DNA of 64,000 nt from Rosa chinensis (taxonomy: Eukaryota > Streptophyta > Magnoliopsida > Rosales > Rosaceae). The notes beneath the pieces were generated by a model, which worked only from the letters and a program-made list of their open reading frames with translations, was not told the origin of the DNA and did not search any database. Location: assembly GCF_002994745.2 (NCBI RefSeq), contig NC_037089.1, positions 83,972,347-84,036,346 of the forward strand, read 5' to 3'. Both the position numbers and the translations under genes were made by a program. This document shows, piece by piece, positions 45,400 through 55,167 of this stretch. Every line of letters begins with the position of its first letter. The stretch's first letter is position 1.

Positions 45400-46050
45400 T
45401 AATCATTTCTTCTTGGCAATGAAGAGACCCCACTTCTACTCTCCAGATTTAATCCTAACCAGCTTCGCGTTCCATCCACCAACTATGTCATTGTAGTCCT
45501 CCTGAATATATTTTGATTGCAAAGAATCAGAAATTCATGAATGTATAGAACTGTAATAATATAACAAATACATGGAGAAAACAAGAAAGAAACTCACCTT
45601 AGAAAAATCCTCAATAAATGGATCCTTGCCCTTCTCAAGGGCATTTAATTCCCACTGCAAAACTTTTATGTACTACATGTGCCACAAATCAATTTGGTAT
45701 CAGTTCAACTTGCCCAAATCATGTATATAAACAAAAAAAATAAGGAAATGTTGTTGCATCACGCAGACCTGATCAGTATGATCCTCAGCAATGACGTCAT
45801 CAAAAACAACATATGAGATTAGTACAACCACTAGTATAATTTTCTGTCAAGAAAATTTGCATACTAGAGAGTTTCAAAGGTGGGCTGAGCAAAAATAATT
45901 AGGTGGTTACTTGACCATATGCTTTTACATCATGGAGGTCATATCCTCTTTGCTTTATGTACTCAGCAAACTCTGCATATGGAGTTCTAGCACTCCTACA
46001 GTAGTCACTGATAAGAACTTCACCTCTTGGCTTCAACCACTTGTTAAAGT
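45400..46050 (-). pseudogene. Phosphoethanolamine N-methyltransferase 3' exons captured in CACTA-4
   Basis: Four successive minus-strand exons with mostly intact GT-AG borders. They are about 45911-46050 ([20 protein letters not shown], then [18 protein letters not shown]), 45777-45817 (FDDVIAEDHTDQ), 45600-45680 (WELNALEKGKDPFIEDFSK) and 45400-45505 ([20 protein letters not shown], then WGLFIAKK). This is the C-terminal methyltransferase half of plant PEAMT/NMT, the S-adenosylmethionine enzyme that makes phosphocholine. A TAG replaces a Gln codon before KWGLF. The N-terminal half is missing. Retained introns show capture from genomic DNA. Confidence 0.85.
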
Positions 46051-46639
46051 AAATCTAGCTTTCAACAACACTACCACCCAAAACCTATTATAAATGATAG
46101 GTACAATTGCACAATTTGATCCCGAAAATAAAAGGTTGCATTATTTTCTAACATACTCAGTGCTTTATATATCACTCGGCAGTGGTAGATTATCATAGGA
46201 CATTCTTGAGAGTTGCCAGGAAATAAGTAGTTGATCCAAGGTCAGTACTTCATTCATTGCAGAGAAATCACAATGATGATAAGCTACCACATTTTGTAAC
46301 ATAAATAAAGTCTTCTAAATAGTACAAAATGCTCTTTCCCAAGGAAGAAATCCACTAGCTGCAATGTGCAGTCATATCCATTACTATATAGCATATATAA
46401 ATAAATGGCATCTATATTTTCAGGTAGATATTTGAAATTTGGTTTAGCTTACTTTACTGCTTGGATATGATATTGGGAGGAAGACCAACAAATCAACGAA
46501 ATGGAACCAAGAGAGAGAGAGTTTGGCACCAACAGTTAGTCCATATCTAGCACACAAAGCTTGAAGGATGATCTAGAAAAGATGAAAAAAGAAAAAAAGA
46601 AGAGTAAATAACACTGATTCTTCATGCCTTATTACATAA

Positions 46640-46762
46640 CTGAAAGTGGAGACATTTCAGAATGCAAAACTTTTACCTTCGTAAAAGCAAGTACAAGGAT
46701 GACTGCAGCAAAGATAGCAAGCCATGATGGGACATTTGAGTCGAAGAAAATGGTAAGCCCTT
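46640..46762 (-). other. Exon-like transmembrane segment in CACTA-4
   Basis: The minus strand reads FFDSNVPSWLAIFAAVILVL then AFTK before a GTAAAA donor. The stretch is hydrophobic enough for one membrane helix. I cannot assign it. It lies on the same strand as, and 5' of, the PEAMT exons, so it may come from a further captured gene. Confidence 0.3.
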
Positions 46763-47150
46763 GCATAACAAAATGCCCAGAATCAAATAAAATGTCTTTA
46801 GGATACATGTCTACATAATGCATACTAAGTATACTCAGCATACCTCTGTAATTAATCATTACCAAAACATTATGCTAAGTACAGGACCTACTCCACTACA
46901 CCATCCACAAGACAGAAGTTATTATGAATATATTATCACTCATATTAGTGTATTAGACATTTATAGTATTACAGCCTAAACCTCAAATGGTACCTCTGAG
47001 AAAAGTTACCACACTCTAATTTATGCTTCAATTATTTATCCCATCGAATCAAACCAAAATGATATTCAAACAATCACCAGTTCAAACAGTAATAGTTCAT
47101 TGAATTTGAATAAGATAATCAACAGAAATGGGGAATGATAATAAACAATT

Positions 47151-47498
47151 CTACATATATTCATTCAATTTGGAAAAGACCGGTCCAAACCCAAACTTGA
47201 GGAAACAGAGCACAACCTTGCCCACAAGGTTTGTCTTGCAGCGTTCTAGACCACCGAGGAAAGGAGCCTCCGAGATGCGAACTGAAACCACACCATTCTC
47301 CATGAACGGCAACAAAAGCTGGTCAATGTTGAAGCCAAGTGATGGAGGCCGCACATGAGCGACCAGAGAAGAAAAAGAAGGATTGTGAGGGGCTGGGGGG
47401 TGGTGCCGCTGCAGGAGGAGGAGCCAGCCATCTGACCAGGGCACGGCGAAGATCTGGTTAGGGTTTATCCGTCCTGGGCACTGCGAAGAGAAAACCAA
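47151..47498 (-). other. Unassigned 115-codon frame in CACTA-4
   Basis: A relatively GC-rich minus-strand frame with GLERCKTNLVGKVVL near its end. Not recognised. By position it could be a captured first exon at the 5' side of the minus-strand cargo. Confidence 0.3.
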
Positions 47499-48531
47499 AG
47501 AAAAAAAATGATCTCCCCAAGGACAAGGAGGCTAGTTCCCTTTAATAAAAGATCAAGCTATAACCTTTTTTTTTTTACTTGTAAATTTTACTTGTTTATC
47601 CTTGTTCAATAATGTGGTTTGCATAGTATCTCTATAAGGGGTATTTACGTAAAAAAATATATTTTGGCTAACAAACATTTAAATTTTTTATAGATGATAA
47701 AATCCTAATACACTAAACTCTTTTCTTAGTAATAGTCATTGGTTAGCAATGCAATTGTCTTCTAGTCGAGCCTCTAACTTACTACGACATCAACAAGAAA
47801 AGATTAGCAGTACCAAAATTTAAAAAAGAGCGAAATTCTGCAACATTGAAAACCATAATTCGAGTAAGAAGAATAGAAACTGAAAAGGTGAGACAGATAA
47901 GAGAGATTGCATGACAGAGACACTGTTGTAGGAGGTATTGGTGTTCGAAGGTTTGTATGGCAAGTCGCAGAGCAGTGGTCGTTGAATAGTTCAAAGAACT
48001 AAGATAAAGGGAGAGGCTATTTATATGTGAGATCGAAACTACATCGGTTCAATCTCAATCAGTTGCTACACACTATTTACTTTTGCCAAACACCTTCCAG
48101 ATGAAAAGTTAAAAAATAAATAAGAGAAAATACCACCAACAAAACTAGGGACTAAAATTCGTGCAACTAATTTTGTCCAAAATTTGAAATTTGTGCAACT
48201 AACCACTTAAATTTTACCATTTTTTTGCAAAATCTAAAACTCATAGGAGACAATATTAAATTTCATCCCCAATTAAATTTTGGGACAAACATTTTTTTGT
48301 CTCCAATTGAAACTTATTTGTCTCTAAGTAGTGTCGAATGGAGAGTTTTGAAAAACAAAACTTTTAGGGCCAAAATAATTTATTTTGTCTCTAATCATGT
48401 GTTTAGGGGACGAAAAATTGGTCCGTCCCAAAAAGATTTGTCTCCAAATGAGTTTTCTTTAGTAGTGATAAAGGTAATTTTGACATTTCATCTAAACTGA
48501 GGCTGAAAAACTGAAAAGTGGGGCCCCATGT

Positions 48532-48846
48532 CGGCGGATTTCTTTTCGATCGTCAACATAGTGGGAAAGCAGCTTTTCTATTGGTTTTATGGCATTGCAT
48601 TCACTTTCTGGTATGCCACCTTTATTGTAAAGCAAATGGAGACATCCTTATGATGCTCTTTGCTATTGGGTGCATGTTGGAATACATTGTCGTTGTGGAG
48701 CCTCCTGTTATTATTGGGAAATCTTCTTGATGTATATTGTAATATGAGGTTTAGGCATTATGTCCCCCTTTTGCATTCATCATTTTCATCGATGAATGCA
48801 TGAGGGCAGCCACACCAACCCTTATTTCAAAAAAAAAAAAAAAAGA
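48532..48846 (+). mobile_element. LINE 3'-end fragment with poly(A)
   Basis: The sequence GGTTTAGGCATTATGTCCCC, then GAGGGCAGCCACACCAACCC, ends in an A run at 48828-48844. This is the usual form of a 5'-truncated plant LINE 3' tail. It abuts the right inverted repeat of the Mutator-like unit. No target duplication was identified. Confidence 0.45.
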
Positions 48847-49588
48847 TAAAATTTTAAAGTTCTCACATGGAATTGTAAATACCAATTCTTGGTTTTAAAG
48901 TAACAATATAAACATTTTTCAAAATAATATATATATATATATATATTTTATCTAGATCACACAATATTCTCAAAGAATATATTGAAATTTAAACACCAAT
49001 AAGCATCGCCGAGATTCAAATCATGGTGTGAAGGTTTCACACCTAGAGACTCTTACCAACTCAACCATCTATGGTAGTTAAATAAAAGTAAAAATATAAA
49101 ACTACTTGAAAGGAAAAGCATGGGTAAAATAGAAAGAAAGATAATTTGGCAAAAATGATATCTATACTATTATTAAGAGAACCCACTTTGTTACCCAAAG
49201 TCGCTTTGAATTTACGTAAATATCCTTAGACTATAGGTTTAATTTAAAATACTTTTTAATATATGAGAGGTGTTATGGTAAATAGCAAAATATAAATATA
49301 AATAAAAATTCAGAAAAAAATTTAATTATCCCACTTTCTACCGATATAACTTCCCATATCTTCCGTTTATAACTTTTTTTTTTCTCTAAAAGGTAAAAAT
49401 AAAAATAAAAATAAAATTGTTTAACACATGTATGCGATGTATCAATAATGACTAGTTTATAATTAAGTAAGTCTGCATTTAATATGTTCGGAGTAAAAGT
49501 CTGTTTTTTTGAGGGAGTAAAAGTTAAAAAGTTGAAAAATAACACAAACATGGCGATACGACCGAAGAAAAAATAAATAAAAAGCATG
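48847..49588. other. AT-rich spacer
   Basis: No gene supported. A short TA repeat lies at about 48930-48947. The 128-codon minus-strand frame here is low-complexity. Confidence 0.5.
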
Positions 49589-49632
<44 letters not shown>

Positions 49633-49651
49633 CCCCCCCCCCCCCCCCCCC
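49589..49651. repeat. TA microsatellite joined to a 20-base C run
   Basis: About 20 TA units (49589-49629) followed by an uninterrupted run of 20 C at 49632-49651, some 40 bp before the start of SIN3-like copy 2. The exact length of such a run is unreliable in most sequencing. Confidence 0.85.
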
Positions 49652-49690
49652 AAAACCAAAATTAATGTTGTTGGGTTTTGTTTGGCAGGG

Positions 49691-52600
49691 ATGGCGGGAA
49701 TACCAGACGATGTTCCCGTAGATTCTGAAATGAAAGCGCCTTCTGGTTCTTCATCTGCTGACTCGTGAGTCTATTTTCCTCTGCATGATTTTTTATTTTT
49801 TTATTTTTCCTGCTGAATTGTTTGTTGCTTTAATTTTGTATGGTTTCTTGGAAATTTTTTTTTATGCCATTGTGTTCTTTAAGATTTTGTTCCCATGTTT
49901 GTGACCTCAAATTTTGTTGATTTTTTCATTCAGTAATTTCACCTGTAAGTGATTTGTTTGGTAATGCTTTGTAGAGAAAGTTCTGAACTTTGTTTCTGTT
50001 TTGTTGGTTTCTGAGTTGAAAATGAGGAGTAATTTGGTTTTTGAAGGGTTGAATTGGAGTGATTGGTTTGTTTGGTGTCTTGGTTCTTGGAGATTTGGTG
50101 CGAGAGAGATGAAATCACCTAAAGAAGTTTACCTTTCTTTTAGGGCTTTGCTTAATTTGGTAAAGAGGATGTTGAGGAAGTAGTGTGGGAGAGAAAGTTT
50201 TGATCTTTCATCTTCAGTTTCTGAAAAGTTGTATTCTTTTCCTTTTTCGGACACTAGGTTCGGCTAAAATTTATGAAGAACATATGGGTGGTAAAAATTA
50301 AAGAAGTTGTGTGCTGTAGTTTTTGAGGTTCCAGAATTTTAGGGTGCTTGTCTTTTGATTATGGTTGAACTCTTTGTTGTCATTTTGTTTAGGGCGTAGC
50401 TTAATTTGGTAGACAGAATGCCAAGGAAATACTATTGGGAGAAACTTTTGATCTTTCATCTTCAGTTTCTGAAAATGTGTTTTCTTTTCCTTTTTAGATG
50501 ACTAGGTTTAGCAAGAAATTTATGAAGAGTACATCAGTAGCAGATAGAAGTTGTATGTATAGAGTGAACACATTGTTGTTTTTGAGGTTCCGCGAATTTT
50601 GGGGTATTTCATTAATTATATATATTGAATTTTGTCATTTTGTTTTGGCTGTGGAGAAATGGGCCACCCCGAATATCTGGAGGAGTAACTGGAAGACGAG
50701 TCGCATCAAAATTGACTGGTGAAGATGCTGTAGCGTATCTCAAAGCAGTGAAGGAAGTGTTTTCCGACCGAATTGACATATATGAAAGGTTTCTTGAGGT
50801 CATGAGAGATTTCAAAACTCATAGGTATCCTGTACCTTTAGTTTCTTTTTGTTCCCTTGTAATGCACATTGTTTTGTTGGTTTAGCTGCTGATGGATTTC
50901 TTCCATTATTCATGTCTCTGTCAGAATTTTCACAGTAGATGTCATTGCCAAAGTAAAGGAACTATTTGAAGGGCATAACAACTTAATTATGGGTTTCAAT
51001 ACTTTCTTGCCAGAGGGTATTGAGATAAGCCTCGATGAAGATGTGCCTCCAAAGAAGCCAGCTGAGTTTCGAGAAGCTATCGACTTTGTAAACAAGATAA
51101 AGGTGAATACTTATTCTTTTGAAGGAAGTGATTTTTGCCCTCCATATTTGTACATTTACACTGCTTTTGCTATTTCATTACTTATATCTTTTGGTTTCAA
51201 ATTGCAAAACTACTCTTGCCTATCAACTTCTTTATATTAACTGAGCAACATGGGAGCAGAAATGTTAGGTAGGGCTGCAATTTTCAATCCAGTTTTAGCT
51301 TGTAAAGAATCTTCGTCTTTTGAAAGAGGAACATAGAAGGAGTGACATAAGATATGCAAGAGGGAGATGGATGGGTTTACTGTTTGGGTGAAAGAGCAGA
51401 TGAAATTATTAAATGCTTCAGATATTCAATAGGCAAGAGCAGTTAAAGACATAAAATTTGCGGGAGATGTTGCCTCCCTCAAATGTCATTTTGCACCCGA
51501 TTTTTTTATGTTATATTTTTTTGAATTGAATTTTACTATTTTAGTTGTCAACACAGTCCTCACTTTTTTTTTTCCTTATATTTTATCCCCTCCTTAGTTA
51601 TGCCATATGCGTTTCTTTTACCGTTCTGCTTCACATCTAACTCTTGCAACTCTTGATATTGTCTTCCATGAACTCCGTCTTTAGTTAGTACCAAAAACAA
51701 AGCCAACTAACTCCTCATCATCACAACTACAGAACCAAAAGCCAACACAACTACAGTCCCACCATATTCTCCATCTCCTGTCCAACACAGGTTTAATATA
51801 TAACCAGATCCTTCATAACTAAAGAGATGTTCCTCAGTGGAGAAGCAGTGGGAATAGCGTTCCCACTGGATCCAGAACCCCACTCTGAGATTATGGAGAG
51901 CTCTCCTGTATCTCTCATCACCCATTTCCCCCTCAGTAAAACAATTGTTGATTCATTTTCTCTCGTCCATGGACAACGTTGTTCTCGTCTTCATCTGTCA
52001 TAGCTTGTTGCTTTTTAGATTTGGGCAGTTCGTCATGCTGTTGGTTTGGTTGTAATTGTGCAGGTTGAAAAAAGAAAATGAGCATTATGCCACTGGATTC
52101 AGGGTGACTTGATCTAAAGGATATACATTTAATCAGTTTTATGGTTGATATTAAGGATAATTTTCATCTTTCCACAAGTAGGACTGAGCATTTTGGTAAA
52201 AGAAAAGGAGGGGCAGTATTTGTTATTGACATTATAGAATTAGTTTAAAATAATTGGAGTGTGTTTAACTTTGTGAGTGCTAATAACAGCTCTCTAGGAA
52301 ATGTACATGTGTGGAGTGTGAATATTACTTGCCCTTTATAAAATTAAGCATGAAGGTTTATTAATTGCATTTTGATTGATTGATTCTTGTCATACAGGAA
52401 CGTTTCCGAGATGATGACAACCGTGTTTATAAGGCATTCCTAGATATACTGAACAAGTACCGAAACGAGGACAAGCCTATAACTGAGGTTTACCTTGAGG
52501 TAATTATATTTTATTTTTCGCTTGTTGAGTTTGGTGGTGTGATATAAATGGGTCTCATTTAGTACTTGTTTTGTTATTCCTTTCTAGAAAATATGTTTCC

Positions 52601-52710
52601 AAATGTTCTGAGTAGTTTATATCAATCTTCAGGTTGCTGCTTTATTTAGTGACCAGCCAGATTTGCTTGATGAGTTCACTAAATTTCTACCAAATGCAAA
52701 TCATGTCTAA
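49691..52710 (+). CDS. SIN3-like copy 2: PAH1-PAH2-only protein (199 codons)
   Basis: Five exons with GT-AG borders and phases that all fit: 49691-49764, 50657-50824, 50925-51102, 52398-52499, 52633-52710. The product has a 25-residue start, PAH1 near residues 46-105 ([34 protein letters not shown]) and PAH2 near 125-192 ([43 protein letters not shown]), then a stop. PAH domains bind repressor motifs in transcription factors. The histone-deacetylase interaction region of full SIN3 is absent. Intron 3 has grown to 1295 bp against 91 bp in the intact gene. It could be a short PAH protein or a decaying copy that has kept its frame. Confidence 0.7.
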
Positions 52711-52806
52711 TATGGAGAGAAGGTTAGTTAATACATTATTATTTTCGATGTTCCTGTTTCTGTTTTGTTTTTGTGTTTTTATTGGTCTGCTGGCTTCTTT
52801 CTACAG

Positions 52807-52980
52807 CAATGTGTATGCGGGATAGGAGTACAGCAGGGTGCTATCATCCCAAACCGCATGATGGAAAAGCAGAAGGAGAAATTGGACCAATGGTGATAGA
52901 GAAAGCCTTTTGAATGTAGAATAGGGATAGGAGAAAGAGTGTGGAGAATCACAGTAGAAACTACAGCTTTGCTTGGTGGA
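52807..52980 (+). pseudogene. Decayed exon-6 remnant of SIN3-like copy 2
   Basis: After the copy 2 stop codon, a CAG-preceded stretch reads CAATGTGTATGCGGGATAGG, and later AGGGATAGGAGAA and AACTACAGCTT. It parallels exon 6 of the intact gene (56919-57216) with frame breaks and losses. This shows copy 2 was once longer and was truncated by decay rather than by a clean duplication border. Confidence 0.65.
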
Positions 52981-54960
52981 TTATCATTTCTTACCTCACC
53001 TCTTCATGTGTGCATATCTTTATATTTATCAGAGTATACACGGCGTTTGCTAATGAAAAACACAATCAAGGTTTGGTTTTCGATCAGAATCTTTGGCTTT
53101 TAAGCCACCATTTCATCTCTCACTTCTTTCTCTGGTGCAACCCTTCCCCTCTGTCCTGAGTTTTTAGTTTACTTTTCCTCACGTTCAAGCTGACTGCTGA
53201 AGGCCCAATGGTTTAAGGAAGGGGATTAATAATCTTTACAGTTTGACTGTGTCTGCACTTGGGCTATTAAAGCTTGTATATCTGTAATCTGTGTAACTAA
53301 CATTGGTGTGTTGGTGGGTTCTTATTTGAAGTATACGTGTACAACATGAATGCTGCAAACTCCCAAAGCATGCCATAAATTGCTACACTGTTTTATAGGG
53401 CAGCTTAATGGCAATATGGCAACAAGACAATCTTATCCACTTTACTTTCTAGGCGGAAAAGGCCCATCGTAACCTTATAGTCCATACTATATACTAAGAT
53501 AGTAACTACATTATATTGGAGAATTCAATCTTGAGACCAAAGGAAGAAAAAGGAAAGAAGGAATGAATCTAAGAAATCCAATAAAAATGAAGAATTAAAA
53601 AGAAGGGATGCGTTACATGCTTGTATATCGACCCATATAGTTGTAGACTTGTAGGACTAGTTTCATACAATTCGAGATCAGTTTACCACTAATTTCCAAA
53701 GGTTTGACTCTTAATAAGTGATTCTATGAATTAATAAAGTATAATACTTGATAATTGAGATGCGCATAATCTTGACTTTAGTTCTAATTCACGAGAATTA
53801 TAATTATCGGGCAGTTATTACTCACATCTTATCCATCATGTTACTTATCTATCTTTCTTACCTAATAAACAAAATCTTAGTTTACAAATCTTCTTTTAAT
53901 GCACACCTTACCTTATATCTCTTCGTTGACCACAATATTTTGTATCATGGAAACTATTTCACAGTGGTAGACTAGTTTCATGCAATTGTATATTAGTCCA
54001 CCACTAATTTCTAATGATTTGACTTCCTAATAACTAATTTTCTCATATGGTAAAATTTTGTCATTAATTTTTTTTCATATAAAGTCCATAATATGAACTT
54101 TAATTTCTCTTAAACTCGCCACGATTGTAACCAACGAGTAATTATCAGTCGCACCTAATCCAACGATTTTACTTCATAATAACTAATTTTACTTTTCATA
54201 TGGCAAAGTTTTATAAAAAAAATAAAAACTCTATAAATAAAGTCTAAATACGCATAATTTAAAATTTAATTAATTTAGATTCATCATAACTACAACGAAT
54301 GAGCAAACAATTATCAGTCGTATTTGATTCACAGTTTCTCATGCCGAATCGGCTTTCCAAACAAACAAAACCCAAGTTTCCAAATCTTCTTTGCAACACA
54401 ATATATATACACCACGATCCATGACTTGTGAGTAGTCTCATCTCATTTTTCTTCCCAAGGTTTTAGTTCCATATACCTTGAGTAAGTTGGCTACACCGTC
54501 ACAAAACCACTTCCAGAAACAAAGCATCATCACCAAGACACCAACCAAACCCAGTCTCCTCCTCGTGCCTTTTCAGGTCAGATTCCTCTTACAGAAACCA
54601 CTAAAATAATAATAAGGGAATCCCATGTCGCAGGCTCAGGGGAAAAAACCACCAAGCTAAAAACAAACCCGGCCCGGCCCGGCCCAAAGAAACACAGAGA
54701 CACGATCAGAAGCGAAGCCATTTTCGAATTATAAACTGCGCAAGTTCCACGTACTTAAAAAGCTTTCCTTTTTTTTTTTTGATTAACCACATTTCTAAAT
54801 TTCTAATCGATATATATATAAATATATAAAAACAAAAAACGAGAAACTTGGTCTCTGCTCCTCTCGGCCTCCAAAAAAAATTCACTTTTTTAACGTAAGA
54901 GAAAGAAAGGAAAGGAGAAAGAAGAAGACGATATCTCAAATCCTCTTGTCTTCTCTCTCT
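52981..54960. other. Intergenic region between SIN3-like copies 2 and 3
   Basis: No coding region. Around 53655-53745 and 53955-54060 two diverged copies of a CTAGTTTCATRCAATT...CCACTAATTTC segment occur, with a weaker third near 54125-54205, so a short repeat has spread here. A GGCCC pentamer run lies at 54668-54684. The last 300 bases should contain the promoter of the intact SIN3-like gene. Confidence 0.5.
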
Positions 54961-55167
54961 CTGTGTTTTTGATTTTCTGTTTCTTCTCGTTCTTCTCTAT
55001 GTGAGTGATTGGAGTTAATTTTGTTACCGGGGGAGAGATCTGTGAGCAGTAAAAAGAGAAAAAGTAACTATTTTGAACATTTTCATTTGCAGAAAAATTA
55101 TGGCTGGGTAGTTTGTTTTGGTTTAATCGTTGTGATTTGAGATTGTGTGTTTGGTGGTCTGGTAGGG

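Larger units (their letters stand above)
44843..48467. mobile_element. CACTA-4: gene-capturing CACTA transposon (3625 bp)
   Basis: The left end CACTACTAGAGAAAAC and inverted right end CACTACTAAAGAAAAC are flanked by ATA (44840-44842 and 48468-48470). Subterminal DNA is rich in TTTGTCTC/GGGACGAA repeats at 44870-45060 and 48250-48450. It sits a few bases inside the right inverted repeat of the Mutator-like unit. No transposase was seen. It holds minus-strand exons of a methyltransferase gene. Confidence 0.92.
43701..48531. mobile_element. Mutator-like inverted-repeat unit, split by CACTA-4
   Basis: 43701-43758 and 48473-48531 are inverted copies, about 58 bp each, with around 90% identity (ACATGGGGCCCCACTTTT, then CAGCCTCAGTTT). 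The left repeat may extend outward to about 43540; the right one stops at 48531, so the right end seems truncated. No transposase is present. The enclosed 43760-44842 would be cargo. A MULE origin is inference from the long inverted ends; no target duplication was found. Confidence 0.5.

Noticed and set aside
12939..48467. An autonomous CACTA element with TNP1/TNP2
   Set aside because: No long frame with transposase motifs occurs in any of the four elements; their interiors are cargo, nested insertions or non-coding DNA.
53655..54205. Diverged repeats between SIN3-like copies as a MITE family
   Set aside because: No terminal inverted repeats or target duplications were found; they are only loosely similar AT-rich segments.
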